A program made the translations under genes and the position numbers. Of a stretch of DNA of 64,000 nucleotides, positions 48,576 to 58,003 are shown piece by piece. Within the stretch, counting starts at the first letter, position 1. Every line of letters starts with the position of its first letter. The stretch is from Azoarcus sp. (lineage in GTDB: Bacteria > Pseudomonadota > Gammaproteobacteria > Burkholderiales > Rhodocyclaceae), in NCBI GenBank assembly GCA_030656215.1, contig JAUSOD010000106.1:62001-126000 (forward strand), written 5' to 3'. A model generated the notes under the pieces. That model ran no database searches, was not told where the DNA came from, and saw nothing but the letters and a program-made list of their open reading frames with translations.

Positions 48576-48589
48576 TTGACACGAGTCAA
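48576..48589. promoter_or_regulatory. FNR/DNR-type operator between nirE and nirS
   Basis: TTGAC-ACGA-GTCAA, a perfect palindrome of the anaerobic/NO-responsive Crp-Fnr regulator type (TTGAT-N4-ATCAA family). Its centre is 86 bases before the nirS ATG. With activation at -41.5 the nirS start would be near 48624, and CATAGT at 48612-48617 is a fitting -10. The same centre could also serve nirE in the other direction. Confidence 0.8.
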
Positions 48590-48616
48590 AGACGCACAAA
48601 TCGTGGGGGAACATAG

Positions 48617-50347
<1,731 letters not shown>

Positions 50348-50371
50348 TCGGGTTTCCGCTCAATAGCCGAG

Positions 50372-50398
50372 AACCCCCGCACCGTGGTGCGGGGGTTT
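50372..50398 (+). terminator. hairpin after nirS
   Basis: AACCCCCGCAC, loop CGTG, GTGCGGGGGTT plus one T: an 11-pair GC-rich stem with a weak T tract, ending just before nirT. It may partly stop transcription or protect the nirS mRNA end so that NirS is made in excess. Confidence 0.6.
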
Positions 50399-50414
50399 GC
50401 CAAGGATGGATCCC

Positions 50415-51026
50415 ATGACAGATCGAGACAGCAAGTCAAAACAAGAACAATCCGGCGGGTTTCTCTCCCGCCTGCGCCGCCCGAGCGCCAAGTATTCGCT
50501 GGGTGGTTTGTTGCTGGTGGGTTTTGTGGTTGGCGTGTTCTTCTGGGGTGGATTCAACACCGCCATGGAAGCGACCAATACCGAGAGTTTCTGCATCTCG
50601 TGTCATGAGATGGAGAACAACGTCTATCAGGAATACAAGGAAACGATCCACTACACCAACCGTACCGGGGTGCGTGCAGTGTGTTCCGATTGCCATGTGC
50701 CCAAGGACTGGACGCACAAGATGATCCGCAAGGTTCAGGCCTCGCGGGAGGTGTGGGGCAAGATCACCGGCTCCATCGACACCCGTGAAAAGTTTGAAGA
50801 CAAGCGTCTGCAGCTGGCGCGCAACGAGTGGGCACGGATGAAGGCGTCCGACTCGCGCGAATGTCGCAACTGCCACAGCCTGGAAAGCATGAACTCGGAG
50901 CTGCAGAAGCAGCGCGCGCGCAAGCAGCATGAGATGGCGCGCGAGGACAACATGACCTGCATCGATTGCCACAAGGGCATTGCGCACCACAAGCCCGAAG
51001 GCATGACCGAGGAAGATGAAGAGTGA
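50415..51026 (+). CDS. nirT: NapC/NirT-family tetraheme cytochrome c
   Basis: A 203-residue membrane-anchored cytochrome. A basic N-terminus ([10 protein letters not shown]) precedes one membrane helix ([18 protein letters not shown]), then four CXXCH sites: CISCH, CSDCH, CRNCH and CIDCH. NirT/NapC proteins take electrons from quinol and pass them to periplasmic reductases. ATG 50415 is 8 bases after AAGGA. Position directly after nirS matches the Pseudomonas stutzeri nirSTB order. Confidence 0.93.
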   Translation: MTDRDSKSKQEQSGGFLSRLRRPSAKYSLGGLLLVGFVVGVFFWGGFNTAMEATNTESFCISCHEMENNVYQEYKETIHYTNRTGVRAVCSDCHVPKDWTHKMIRKVQASREVWGKITGSIDTREKFEDKRLQLARNEWARMKASDSRECRNCHSLESMNSELQKQRARKQHEMAREDNMTCIDCHKGIAHHKPEGMTEEDEE

Positions 51027-51075
51027 GCGGTATGCAGCCGCCGTGGCTGGTTGGGTTCCACAAGGAGAATCAAAC

Positions 51076-51951
51076 ATGAACAAAACGATCATGAGCGCAG
51101 TGGCTGGCGCATTGCTGGTACTCGGAGCAGGGGGCGCCACCGCCGCCGCGCCGGCAGACTGGAGCAAGATTGCCGCCAAGGACATCACCCTGTTCCATCC
51201 CGGCGTCTCGCCGCTGGAGTGGATCACCAAGGGCACCGAACACGGTGGTGCGCGGGCGCTGAAGAAAGGTGAGACCTGTGCCGACTGCCACAGCGACGAA
51301 GCCGCTGCGATGGGTCAGAAGATGGCGAGCGGGCAGAAGATCGAACCCAGTCCGATCGCCGGCAAGGCGCCGTCCATCCCGGTCAAGGTCCAGGCTGCGC
51401 ACGACGGCGACACGCTGTATCTGCGCTTTACCTGGAAACAGCCCAAGTCGTCGGGCGCTGCCAAGATGGACGACAAGAACCCGGTCAAGATCGCATTCAT
51501 GCTCGAGTCCGGCGGCAAGGTCGAGCTCGCCGACCAGAGCGGATGCTGGGCGAGCTGCCACACCGACTCGCGCACCATGCCCGGCGCAGCCGACACCAAG
51601 ACGAAGTACGTCAAGGGCGGCTCGCTCGCCGAGGGTCGTTTCTACGATCTGGTGCAGTGGCGCAGCGGCGAGAAAAAGGGCTTCGACGGTCATGTGGCCG
51701 ACACGCGGGTGATGGAAGGAGGCAAGGCGCTGGTCAGCGCGGACGGAAAACTGGACGGCGACAGCTGGTCGGTGGTCTTTGCGCGCAAGTTCGCGGGCGG
51801 CGACGGTGACGTCAAGCTCGAAGCGGGCAAGGCTTACAACTTTGGCTTCGCAATCCACGACGACAACGCTGCCGGTCGCTTCCACCAGGTTTCGCTCGGC
51901 TACAAGCTCGGTATCGACGCCGCAGCCGATATCACCGCCGCGAAGCAGTAA
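51076..51951 (+). CDS. nirB: cytochrome c-552 type protein NirB (EB-dehydrogenase-related heme domain)
   Basis: A 291-residue periplasmic cytochrome: signal peptide (about 1-24, ending ATAAA), a standard heme site CADCH (about 74-78), and a second, odd site CWASCH with three residues between the cysteines (about 154-159). The C-terminal part resembles the ethylbenzene dehydrogenase gamma-like heme fold. P. stutzeri NirB holds the same position after nirT and is a diheme c-552. AAGGAG lies 8 bases before ATG 51076. Probably shuttles electrons around NirS. Confidence 0.85.
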   Translation: MNKTIMSAVAGALLVLGAGGATAAAPADWSKIAAKDITLFHPGVSPLEWITKGTEHGGARALKKGETCADCHSDEAAAMGQKMASGQKIEPSPIAGKAPSIPVKVQAAHDGDTLYLRFTWKQPKSSGAAKMDDKNPVKIAFMLESGGKVELADQSGCWASCHTDSRTMPGAADTKTKYVKGGSLAEGRFYDLVQWRSGEKKGFDGHVADTRVMEGGKALVSADGKLDGDSWSVVFARKFAGGDGDVKLEAGKAYNFGFAIHDDNAAGRFHQVSLGYKLGIDAAADITAAKQ

Positions 51952-51959
51952 GCAGTACG

Positions 51960-52003
51960 GGCATCGCCATTGCCTTGCGGGGCGATGGCGCTGCCTTTTT
52001 TTT
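51960..52003 (+). terminator. hairpin with T tract between nirB and the cupredoxin gene
   Basis: CATCGCC (51962-51968) pairs with GGCGATG (51981-51987), GGCA/TGCC may extend the stem with a bulge, and eight T follow at 51996-52003. Likely a full or partial terminator splitting nirSTB from the downstream genes. Confidence 0.55.
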
Positions 52004-52036
52004 CCGCTCCTGTCCGTTCCGCAATGGAGTCTCCCG

Positions 52037-52363
52037 ATGCGAATGTCCTCAGGCACGCTTCTCGTTTCCGGCCTGCTGGTGTCAGGGCTGCTGCTTTCCG
52101 CGTCGCCGTTCGCCCACGAGGTCGAAGTGTCGAACTATCAGTTCAAGCCTGCCGAACTGCACATCCGGGCAGGTGAAACGGTGACCTGGGTTAATCGAGA
52201 GAAGCGGGTCAGCCATTCCGTGATCTTTCTCGGAAGCGGCACCGAGTCCGAACGCTTCTTCCCGGACGAGCGCTGGTCGCGCAAGTTCGACGCGCCAGGG
52301 CGTTACCCCTACACCTGCGGCCCGCACCCCGAGATGCTCGGCGTCATCGTGGTCACCGACTGA
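52037..52363 (+). CDS. small periplasmic blue-copper protein (cupredoxin)
   Basis: A 108-residue protein: signal peptide (about 1-27, cleaved after SPFA), then a plastocyanin/amicyanin-like domain. The type 1 copper ligands are visible: His in RVSHSVIF, then Cys, His and Met in YTCGPHPEM near the end. It probably carries electrons to NirS, replacing or aiding the cytochrome c-551 (NirM) that occupies this slot in P. stutzeri. GGAG lies 7 bases before ATG 52037. Confidence 0.87.
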   Translation: MRMSSGTLLVSGLLVSGLLLSASPFAHEVEVSNYQFKPAELHIRAGETVTWVNREKRVSHSVIFLGSGTESERFFPDERWSRKFDAPGRYPYTCGPHPEMLGVIVVTD

Positions 52364-52379
52364 GCGCGGTCTGCGGGTA

Positions 52380-52393
52380 TTGATTCGAGTCAA
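52380..52393 (+). promoter_or_regulatory. FNR/DNR-type operator upstream of nirC
   Basis: TTGAT-TCGA-GTCAA matches the Crp-Fnr dyad in 9 of 10 defined positions. It starts 17 bases after the cupredoxin stop, and its centre is 68 bases before the nirC ATG, suggesting a separate anaerobic promoter for nirC-nirF-nirDL-nirG-nirH. The -10 expected near 52416 is poor. Confidence 0.7.
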
Positions 52394-52454
52394 GGTACCC
52401 AGCGGTCAGGTAGGGAATCCTGCTGATCAGTCGAATCACCGTGTGGATGAACCC

Positions 52455-52859
52455 ATGAAAGTGCCTCCCTTGCTCGCCCATGTGTTGGTGCTGGTTGTCG
52501 CAGCAACTGCAGCGGCCTTCGCTTCCGCCGCCGACCTCACTAATAGTTCCAACAAGGATTCCACTGCGGTGCCTGACGGCCAGCGTGCTCGCGAACTCGT
52601 GCATCTGGTTCGCCAGGACTGCGGTTCCTGTCATGGCCTCACGCTGGCCGGCGGTCTCGGCCCCGCGCTTACGCCCGACGCGCTGGCCGACAAGCCGGCC
52701 GAAGGCCTGGTGGCGACCGTGGTGGGAGGGCGCCCCGGTACCCCGATGCCACCCTTTCGCGGCATCGTCAGCGAGCGCGAGGCGGAGTGGATCGTGGAGC
52801 AATTGATGCGCGGGTTCCCCGCGGACGGCGGACCGGCACTTGCCGGTGGCGCCAACTGA
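52455..52859 (+). CDS. nirC: monoheme cytochrome c NirC
   Basis: A 134-residue periplasmic cytochrome c: signal peptide (about 1-26, hydrophobic LAHVLVLVVAATAAAFASA), heme site CGSCH near residues 56-60, axial Met probably in GTPMPPFRG. NirC of other cd1 operons can donate electrons to NirS and may act in NirS maturation. It lies directly before nirF with 19 bases between. Confidence 0.87.
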   Translation: MKVPPLLAHVLVLVVAATAAAFASAADLTNSSNKDSTAVPDGQRARELVHLVRQDCGSCHGLTLAGGLGPALTPDALADKPAEGLVATVVGGRPGTPMPPFRGIVSEREAEWIVEQLMRGFPADGGPALAGGAN

Positions 52860-52878
52860 AGCACGCTGGAGCCACAAC

Positions 52879-54093
52879 ATGTCCGATCAGAAAGTACGCC
52901 TTGCCCCGCCGCTGGTGTGGGGCATCCTGTTGCCGGTCATTATCCTGCTTCTGTCGGCCTGTGCCACGCAGCCGCCGGTGGCGGCGCTACGCGGCACCGG
53001 CGATCTGGGTGTGGTCATCGAGCGCGCCGATGGCCGGGTGCAGATCGTCGAAACCAGCGGGCGCAGCGTGCTGGCCAAGGTGGAAGGCCTGGGCGATCTG
53101 TCGCATGCCTCGGTGGTGTTCTCGCGTGATGGACGCTACGCCTTTGTGTTTGGCCGCGACGGTGGTCTGAGCAAGGTCGATCTGCTGACCGCCACCATCG
53201 TTGGGCGGGTCATGCAGGCCGGCAATGCGATCGGTGGCGCCATCTCCCAGGACGGGCGCATGGTGGTTGCACAGAATTACGCACCGGGTGGAATCAAGGC
53301 TTTCGATGCCGACACCCTCGAACTCCTGGCCGATGTCGCCGCCGAATACGGTACGGAAGGCAAGCGTTCCAAGGTGGTCGGGTTGGCCGATCTGCCCGGC
53401 AACCGCTTCGCCTACGCCCTGTTCGACGCAGACGAGATCCGGGTGACCGATCTGTCCGATCCCAAACATCCGGTCACGCAACGCTTCCCCGCCGGTCGTC
53501 AGCCCTACGACGCGCTGGTGACGCCCGATGGCCGCCACTACATTGCCGGCCTGTTCGGTGAGGACGGCTTGGCGATGCTCGATCTGTGGCAGCCGGAGCA
53601 GGGCGTGCGCAAAATCCTCGCCGGCTATGGCAAGGGCGCCGAGCCGCTGCCGGTGTTCAAGATGCCACACCTGCGCGGCTGGGCGGTGGCGGGTGGTCGT
53701 GCCTATCTGCCGGCGATCGGTCGCCACGAGGTGCTGGTGGTGGACACCCGCACCTGGCAGGAAGTCGCGCGCATTCCGGTCAAGAGTCAGCCGGTGTTCG
53801 TCATGGCACGGCCTGACGGACGCGAGGTGTGGGTGAACTTCGCTTTTCCTGAAAATGGCTGGGTGCAGGTGATCGATACGCTGACGCAGAAGGTGGTCGA
53901 TACGCTGCAGCCAGGACGTGCCATCCTGCACATGGAGTTTGCGCCCAAGGGCGAGATGGTGTGGCTCTCGGCCCGCGATGACAACCGCGTCGTGGTGTAT
54001 GACACCGCCACGCGCAAGCCGGTGGCAGGGTTCGACTCGGCAAGCCCGAGCGGCATTTTCTTCACCAGTCGTGCCGCGCGCACCGGGTTCTGA
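52879..54093 (+). CDS. nirF: heme d1 biosynthesis lipoprotein NirF
   Basis: A 404-residue beta-propeller protein related to the d1 domain of NirS. A lipobox LLSAC puts the lipid Cys at residue 28, so it is anchored in the periplasm. Propeller repeats and conserved stretches such as GQVMQAGNAIGGAISQDGR-like and FKMPHLRGWAV are seen. NirF is reported to dehydrogenate dihydro-heme d1 in the last synthesis step and to contact NirS and NirN. ATG 52879 is preferred over an earlier in-frame start inside nirC. Confidence 0.93.
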   Translation: MSDQKVRLAPPLVWGILLPVIILLLSACATQPPVAALRGTGDLGVVIERADGRVQIVETSGRSVLAKVEGLGDLSHASVVFSRDGRYAFVFGRDGGLSKVDLLTATIVGRVMQAGNAIGGAISQDGRMVVAQNYAPGGIKAFDADTLELLADVAAEYGTEGKRSKVVGLADLPGNRFAYALFDADEIRVTDLSDPKHPVTQRFPAGRQPYDALVTPDGRHYIAGLFGEDGLAMLDLWQPEQGVRKILAGYGKGAEPLPVFKMPHLRGWAVAGGRAYLPAIGRHEVLVVDTRTWQEVARIPVKSQPVFVMARPDGREVWVNFAFPENGWVQVIDTLTQKVVDTLQPGRAILHMEFAPKGEMVWLSARDDNRVVVYDTATRKPVAGFDSASPSGIFFTSRAARTGF

Positions 54094-54096
54094 CCC

Positions 54097-55134
54097 ATGC
54101 CACGAGTTGCCTGTATGCCGCACATCACCGGAACTGCCGACTTTCGCCTGCTCAATGACTGGCAGCGTGATTTTCCGCTGCTGCCGCGCCCGTTTGCGCA
54201 CATCGGCGAGGTGGTCGGTGCCACCGAGCAGGCCGTCATCGATGCCTATCGCGGCTGGGTCGCCGCCGGGGTGGTCAGCCGGGTCGGCGCAGTTTTCGCC
54301 CCGCGCCGGATCGGCGTCGGTGCGCTGGTGGCCCTGGCCGTGGCGCCCGAGCGTCTCGAGGCGGTGGCCGCCCGCGTGAGTGCCGAGCCCTGCGTCAACC
54401 ACAACTATGAACGCGAACATGCGTTCAACCTGTGGTTCGTCGTCACCGCCCCGGATGCCGATGCGCTGACCCGCATCGTCGGCGGCATCGAGCGCGACAC
54501 CGCATGCAAGGCCATCTGCCTGCCGATGGAAGAGGAGTTTCACATCGACCTCGGCTTTGACCTCACCGGGCTCGCGCGCAAGTGCCGTGTCGATGTCAGT
54601 ACCCGCCATGCTGCTGCGACTGAACCGGCCTGTGCCCTTCCGGATCTCGATCGCCGGCTGTTCACCGCCTTGCAGGGTGGGCTGCCGATCGTCCCTGCGC
54701 CGTGGGATGTGCTCGGCCGGCGGGTCGGGCTGAGCGAAGGCATGGTGCTCGAGACAGTCGAGCGCGGGCTGGCCGAAGGCCTCATCCGCCGTTTCGGCGT
54801 GGTGGTCCGTCATCATGAACTCGGTATCGGCACCAATGCGATGTGCGTATGGGATATTCCCGATCCGCTTGCCAGCGAAGTCGGCCGGCGCCTGGCGCTG
54901 GAGCCGGCGGTCACCCTGTGCTATCGACGAAAACGTGGGGCGCCGGACTGGCACTACAACCTGTTCTGCATGATTCACGGCAGCGCGCGTGACGCGGTGC
55001 TGGCGGTTCGCGACGAGCTTGCACAACGCCTGAGGCTGGATCAGTGGCCGCACACCGTGCTGTTCAGCGGTCGGCGCTTCAAGCAGGGCGGGGCGCACTA
55101 CCTGCCCATGGCGCCGGAGACGGGCAATGACTGA
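54097..55134 (+). CDS. nirDL: siroheme decarboxylase, NirD-NirL fusion
   Basis: A 345-residue protein made of two Lrp/AsnC-like halves (about 1-170 and 180-340), each with a helix-turn-helix-like part and an RAM-like part. The first half has NHNYEREHAFNLWFVV, the second TLCYRRKRGAPDWHYNLFCMIHG; these hold the His residues used by siroheme decarboxylases. With NirG and NirH it removes carboxyl groups from siroheme to give didecarboxysiroheme on the heme d1 route. In many species nirD and nirL are separate. Overlaps nirG by 8 bases. Confidence 0.93.
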   Translation: MPRVACMPHITGTADFRLLNDWQRDFPLLPRPFAHIGEVVGATEQAVIDAYRGWVAAGVVSRVGAVFAPRRIGVGALVALAVAPERLEAVAARVSAEPCVNHNYEREHAFNLWFVVTAPDADALTRIVGGIERDTACKAICLPMEEEFHIDLGFDLTGLARKCRVDVSTRHAAATEPACALPDLDRRLFTALQGGLPIVPAPWDVLGRRVGLSEGMVLETVERGLAEGLIRRFGVVVRHHELGIGTNAMCVWDIPDPLASEVGRRLALEPAVTLCYRRKRGAPDWHYNLFCMIHGSARDAVLAVRDELAQRLRLDQWPHTVLFSGRRFKQGGAHYLPMAPETGND

Positions 55135-55621
55135 TGACGCCAGGTCCACCCGCCGGGGCGTGGCGGCAACACGGGCGCCGGATGAACTCGACCGCCGCCT
55201 GATCAACGCCCTGCAGGGCGACTTTCCGCTGGTCGAGCAGCCCTATGCCGCCGTTGGCGCGGCGCTTGGACTGAGCGAGGACGAGGTCATTGCCCGCCTG
55301 CAGAGCCTGCTTGATGCCCGCGTGCTCACCCGTTTCGGTCCGATGTTTCAGGTCGAGCGCATGGGCGGTGCATTCTGCCTGGCGGCGATGGCGGTGCCGG
55401 ATGCGGACTGGGCACGGGTGGTGGACGCGGTGAATGCCTTTCCGGAGGTCGCGCACAATTACCGTCGCGAGCATGCCTTCAACATGTGGTTCGTGCTCGC
55501 GACCGGCAGCCCCGCGGGCATCGCCGAGGTTGCGGACCGGATCGAGTCGGTGACTGGCCTGACGGTGCACCGCTTTCCTAAAGAACGTGAGTACTTCGTC
55601 GAGATGAAGCTGGAGGCCTGA
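55127..55621 (+). CDS. nirG: siroheme decarboxylase subunit NirG
   Basis: A 164-residue Lrp/AsnC-like protein with ELDRRLINALQGDFPLVEQPYAAVG and AHNYRREHAFNMWFVLA, matching the D/G type half of the family. It acts with nirDL and nirH products in heme d1 synthesis. It starts inside the nirDL end and its stop shares a base with the nirH start (TGATG). Confidence 0.92.
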   Translation: MTDDARSTRRGVAATRAPDELDRRLINALQGDFPLVEQPYAAVGAALGLSEDEVIARLQSLLDARVLTRFGPMFQVERMGGAFCLAAMAVPDADWARVVDAVNAFPEVAHNYRREHAFNMWFVLATGSPAGIAEVADRIESVTGLTVHRFPKEREYFVEMKLEA

Positions 55622-56160
55622 TGAGGGACTTACTTTCCGAATCCGCCGCGCACGGCGAGAACGAACTGGATCGGCGTCTGGTGCTGGCCACGCAGGACGG
55701 GCTGCCCCTGGTGGCGCGTCCCTACGCGGCCCTGGCCGAGCGTCTCGGCTGCACCGAGGCCCAGGTGCGCGATCGTCTGGCGGCCATGCTGGCGCGTGGT
55801 GCGATCCGCCGCATCGGGGCGGTGCCCAACCACTACGCAATCGGTTACACCGCCAACGGCATGAGCGTGTGGGACATTGACGATACCCGAATCGATGCCG
55901 TAGGCGAACTGGTGGGCGCGCTGGATTTCGTCACCCACTGCTATCGCCGTCCGCGCCAGCTGCCGGACTGGCCCTACAGCCTCTTCGCCATGGTGCATGC
56001 AGGCAGTCGCGAGGCGGCGCTGGCGCGGGTGGAGGATATCTCAGTGCTGGTGGAAGCCCGCTTTCCCGGCGCCTGTCGGGCGCACGATGTACTTTTTTCC
56101 ACCGCCATCCTCAAGAAAACGGGGCTCCGTCTGATCCGAGGCGTGCAGGTGCCGGCTTGA
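55621..56160 (+). CDS. nirH: siroheme decarboxylase subunit NirH
   Basis: A 179-residue Lrp/AsnC-like protein of the L/H type with ELDRRLVLATQDGLPLVARPYAALAE and THCYRRPRQLPDWPYSLFAMVH. It completes the decarboxylase set. Its last 50 bases overlap, tail to tail, with the end of the minus-strand hipA gene. The next heme d1 gene, nirJ, is 7.7 kb away. Confidence 0.92.
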   Translation: MRDLLSESAAHGENELDRRLVLATQDGLPLVARPYAALAERLGCTEAQVRDRLAAMLARGAIRRIGAVPNHYAIGYTANGMSVWDIDDTRIDAVGELVGALDFVTHCYRRPRQLPDWPYSLFAMVHAGSREAALARVEDISVLVEARFPGACRAHDVLFSTAILKKTGLRLIRGVQVPA

Positions 56161-57514
56161 TATTGGCCTGAATATCTGCGGCGCGATGAAGCTGGCTCGC
56201 AGCATTCTGGAGCCCATTTGTGACGGATTCGAAGACTTCCATTGGGAAACCTGCCGGGAGGCGGTTTCCGACCGCTTCGATCACTGCTGGCGTCCGATCC
56301 ACAAGCCTGTCGATCTCCTTGTTCATGCCGTTGGCAAATCCGCAGACCTTTGCAGTCTCGACAAAATGTCGACGCTGGATACTCACCAGTCGACGATGAC
56401 GGTTCTTTCCATGCAGGCTCATTGCCATGCTGGCCTTCTTGTGGTCCAGATGGTTTGGGCCTCGACCGATTATCGGCCACGCCGATAAAACATCGTACAG
56501 AGGAGTCAGGCGGTATTTTCCTTCCGGTTGCAGAAAAATGCTGAAGTTCTTTGCGTGCCCATCCGTCGCAGCGAGCATCCAATAGGCCAACTGGGACGAC
56601 ATGAACGTCGCGATGTCACCCATCGCGTTGTCAGAAGTCGCGAGCAAACGAGCAATCGATGCAATACCGGGACCGCCGTCTGCCTCGTATTTTCTGGAGC
56701 TCGGATACCCGAGCGCCTGACAGAAATCTTCTTGCGGCAAACGCAGCCAATAATCCCCGGAGCTTGCCATTTTCCGATCGAAGCGCTCCACAATCAGCGC
56801 TTTTTGCTGGCCGAAGCGTCCGATTTCACACCGGGCAACTGGAAACCCGAACTCGCGAACAATCTCGGAGCAAAGCCATTCGTTTTCCACCGAGGTATGC
56901 ATGTCCGCCTTCATGTGCCCAACGAGCCCGAGGGGCAATTTGAAGATATGCGTCGTTGGGGTCGCGCCAAGGGGTCGGCACCAATGTCCGTCATGCCAAA
57001 GGAACGCGGTTTTTTCTTGTGCCCCGGCGATGGAAATACGAAAGTTATCCTCATCTGCGAGGTGACTAAAAGCGGCACTTCCGGGAGTGACGGCCGACAC
57101 CAGCCAATTCTCGACTTCCGCGTCCGTGAGCCGCTGTGCCTCGATGGCAAAGACCTTTTCCGGTGTCTTGCCATCAGGCAATAACTGCACCGCCCCCACG
57201 CAATCCCGTCCAATAGCTTCCAGAAGATCGAAGGCCTCCTGGCTATCAGTATGGAAACGCTGCTGAAGGCGGCTGCGGATCGATTGGCTATCAGGGAGCA
57301 GGTTGTCGAAGAAGAACCCAACTTCCTTGCCCTTCAACGGCTGCCCATCGAGCGGGATCGGCAGCGAAAGAGATATTGGACGGGCTTGCGGCGATGACAC
57401 CCACGATTCATCGTACCGAAACTCCATTGATCCGCGCGCCGGGATGGTCCATATCCCGACAAATTGCCCATTCATCCAGACCTTGAGCATCCTGCTGTGA
57501 GAGCGGCGTCCCAT
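56111..57514 (-). CDS. hipA: HipA-family serine/threonine kinase toxin
   Basis: A 467-residue HipA protein: N-terminal domain, then SIAGAQEKTAFL (nucleotide loop), the basic VERFDRK, the catalytic TDGHAKNFSIF near residue 316 and LTPLYDVLSAWP with the metal-binding Asp. E. coli HipA phosphorylates GltX and induces persistence; targets differ in relatives. ATG 57514 is 4 bases after the hipB stop; GTG 57529 is an overlapping alternative. The DNA looks less GC-rich than the nir genes, suggesting acquisition. All kinase residues appear intact. Confidence 0.9.
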   Translation of the reverse strand: MGRRSHSRMLKVWMNGQFVGIWTIPARGSMEFRYDESWVSSPQARPISLSLPIPLDGQPLKGKEVGFFFDNLLPDSQSIRSRLQQRFHTDSQEAFDLLEAIGRDCVGAVQLLPDGKTPEKVFAIEAQRLTDAEVENWLVSAVTPGSAAFSHLADEDNFRISIAGAQEKTAFLWHDGHWCRPLGATPTTHIFKLPLGLVGHMKADMHTSVENEWLCSEIVREFGFPVARCEIGRFGQQKALIVERFDRKMASSGDYWLRLPQEDFCQALGYPSSRKYEADGGPGIASIARLLATSDNAMGDIATFMSSQLAYWMLAATDGHAKNFSIFLQPEGKYRLTPLYDVLSAWPIIGRGPNHLDHKKASMAMSLHGKNRHRRLVSIQRRHFVETAKVCGFANGMNKEIDRLVDRTPAVIEAVGNRLPAGFPMEVFESVTNGLQNAASQLHRAADIQANIKPAPARLGSDGAPFS

Positions 57515-57518
57515 GGCT

Positions 57519-57764
57519 CTACCATTCACTCTTCGGTGCCGAACTGCTGTCCTTCTCGCGCAGCACGAGCTCCAGATTGAGCATGTTGGCGAGGACCAGC
57601 AAACGGTCTAGTGTCATCCGGTCGGGATGGAGTTCGAGTTCAGAAAAACGCGGCTGACTGATTCCAAGACGTTGAGCGGCCGTGGCCTGCGAAAGCTTGA
57701 GCGCTTTGCGCCGAGAAGTGAGCGCCTGCCCGACTTGGAGCGGGGTCGTAAGAAGACGTAGCAT
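57519..57764 (-). CDS. hipB: HipB-family antitoxin, XRE-type DNA-binding protein
   Basis: An 81-residue protein with one helix-turn-helix (LSQATAAQRLGISQPRFSELE, about 24-44). It is encoded just before hipA, as in hipBA modules, and would bind HipA and repress the operon. The ATG at 57764 is followed upstream by AT-rich DNA with no other gene. Confidence 0.9.
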   Translation of the reverse strand: MLRLLTTPLQVGQALTSRRKALKLSQATAAQRLGISQPRFSELELHPDRMTLDRLLVLANMLNLELVLREKDSSSAPKSEW

Positions 57765-57880
57765 TTCAGTTCCGAAGTATCAGCATTGTCGATATGAATA
57801 TGTTATCGCTATAAACAGTAAAATGAAAGTATCGTTAAAAGAAATAAGAGATAGTTAGCGGTAAAGTCGATATGTAGAAA
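57765..57880 (-). promoter_or_regulatory. AT-rich control region of hipBA
   Basis: This stretch is strikingly AT-rich beside its GC-rich neighbours. It holds two copies of GTCGATATG (57788-57796 and 57866-57874) and two TATCG motifs. It probably contains the hipBA promoter and HipB operators, but no clear inverted repeat of the E. coli HipB type was found. Confidence 0.45.
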
Positions 57881-58003
57881 GTGACGCCGATCCGGCAGCT
57901 CCGCCGGCTGGCTCGGTGGCGTCTTGCCGGGCGTGAGCGCATACTCGGCAACTTGCCGCCAAGCCTGCCCACCGGCCGCGCGGGTTCAAGACATGAGCGA
58001 CAC

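Noticed and set aside
50397-50414. Longer start for nirT at TTG 50397 or ATG 50406
   Set aside because: The ribosome site AAGGA is correctly spaced only for ATG 50415; the earlier codons overlap the nirS hairpin or the ribosome site.
57788-57874. GTCGATATG repeat pair as a possible insertion target duplication around a mobile element
   Set aside because: The copies are only 78 bases apart in AT-rich promoter DNA with no element between them; HipB operator parts are more likely.
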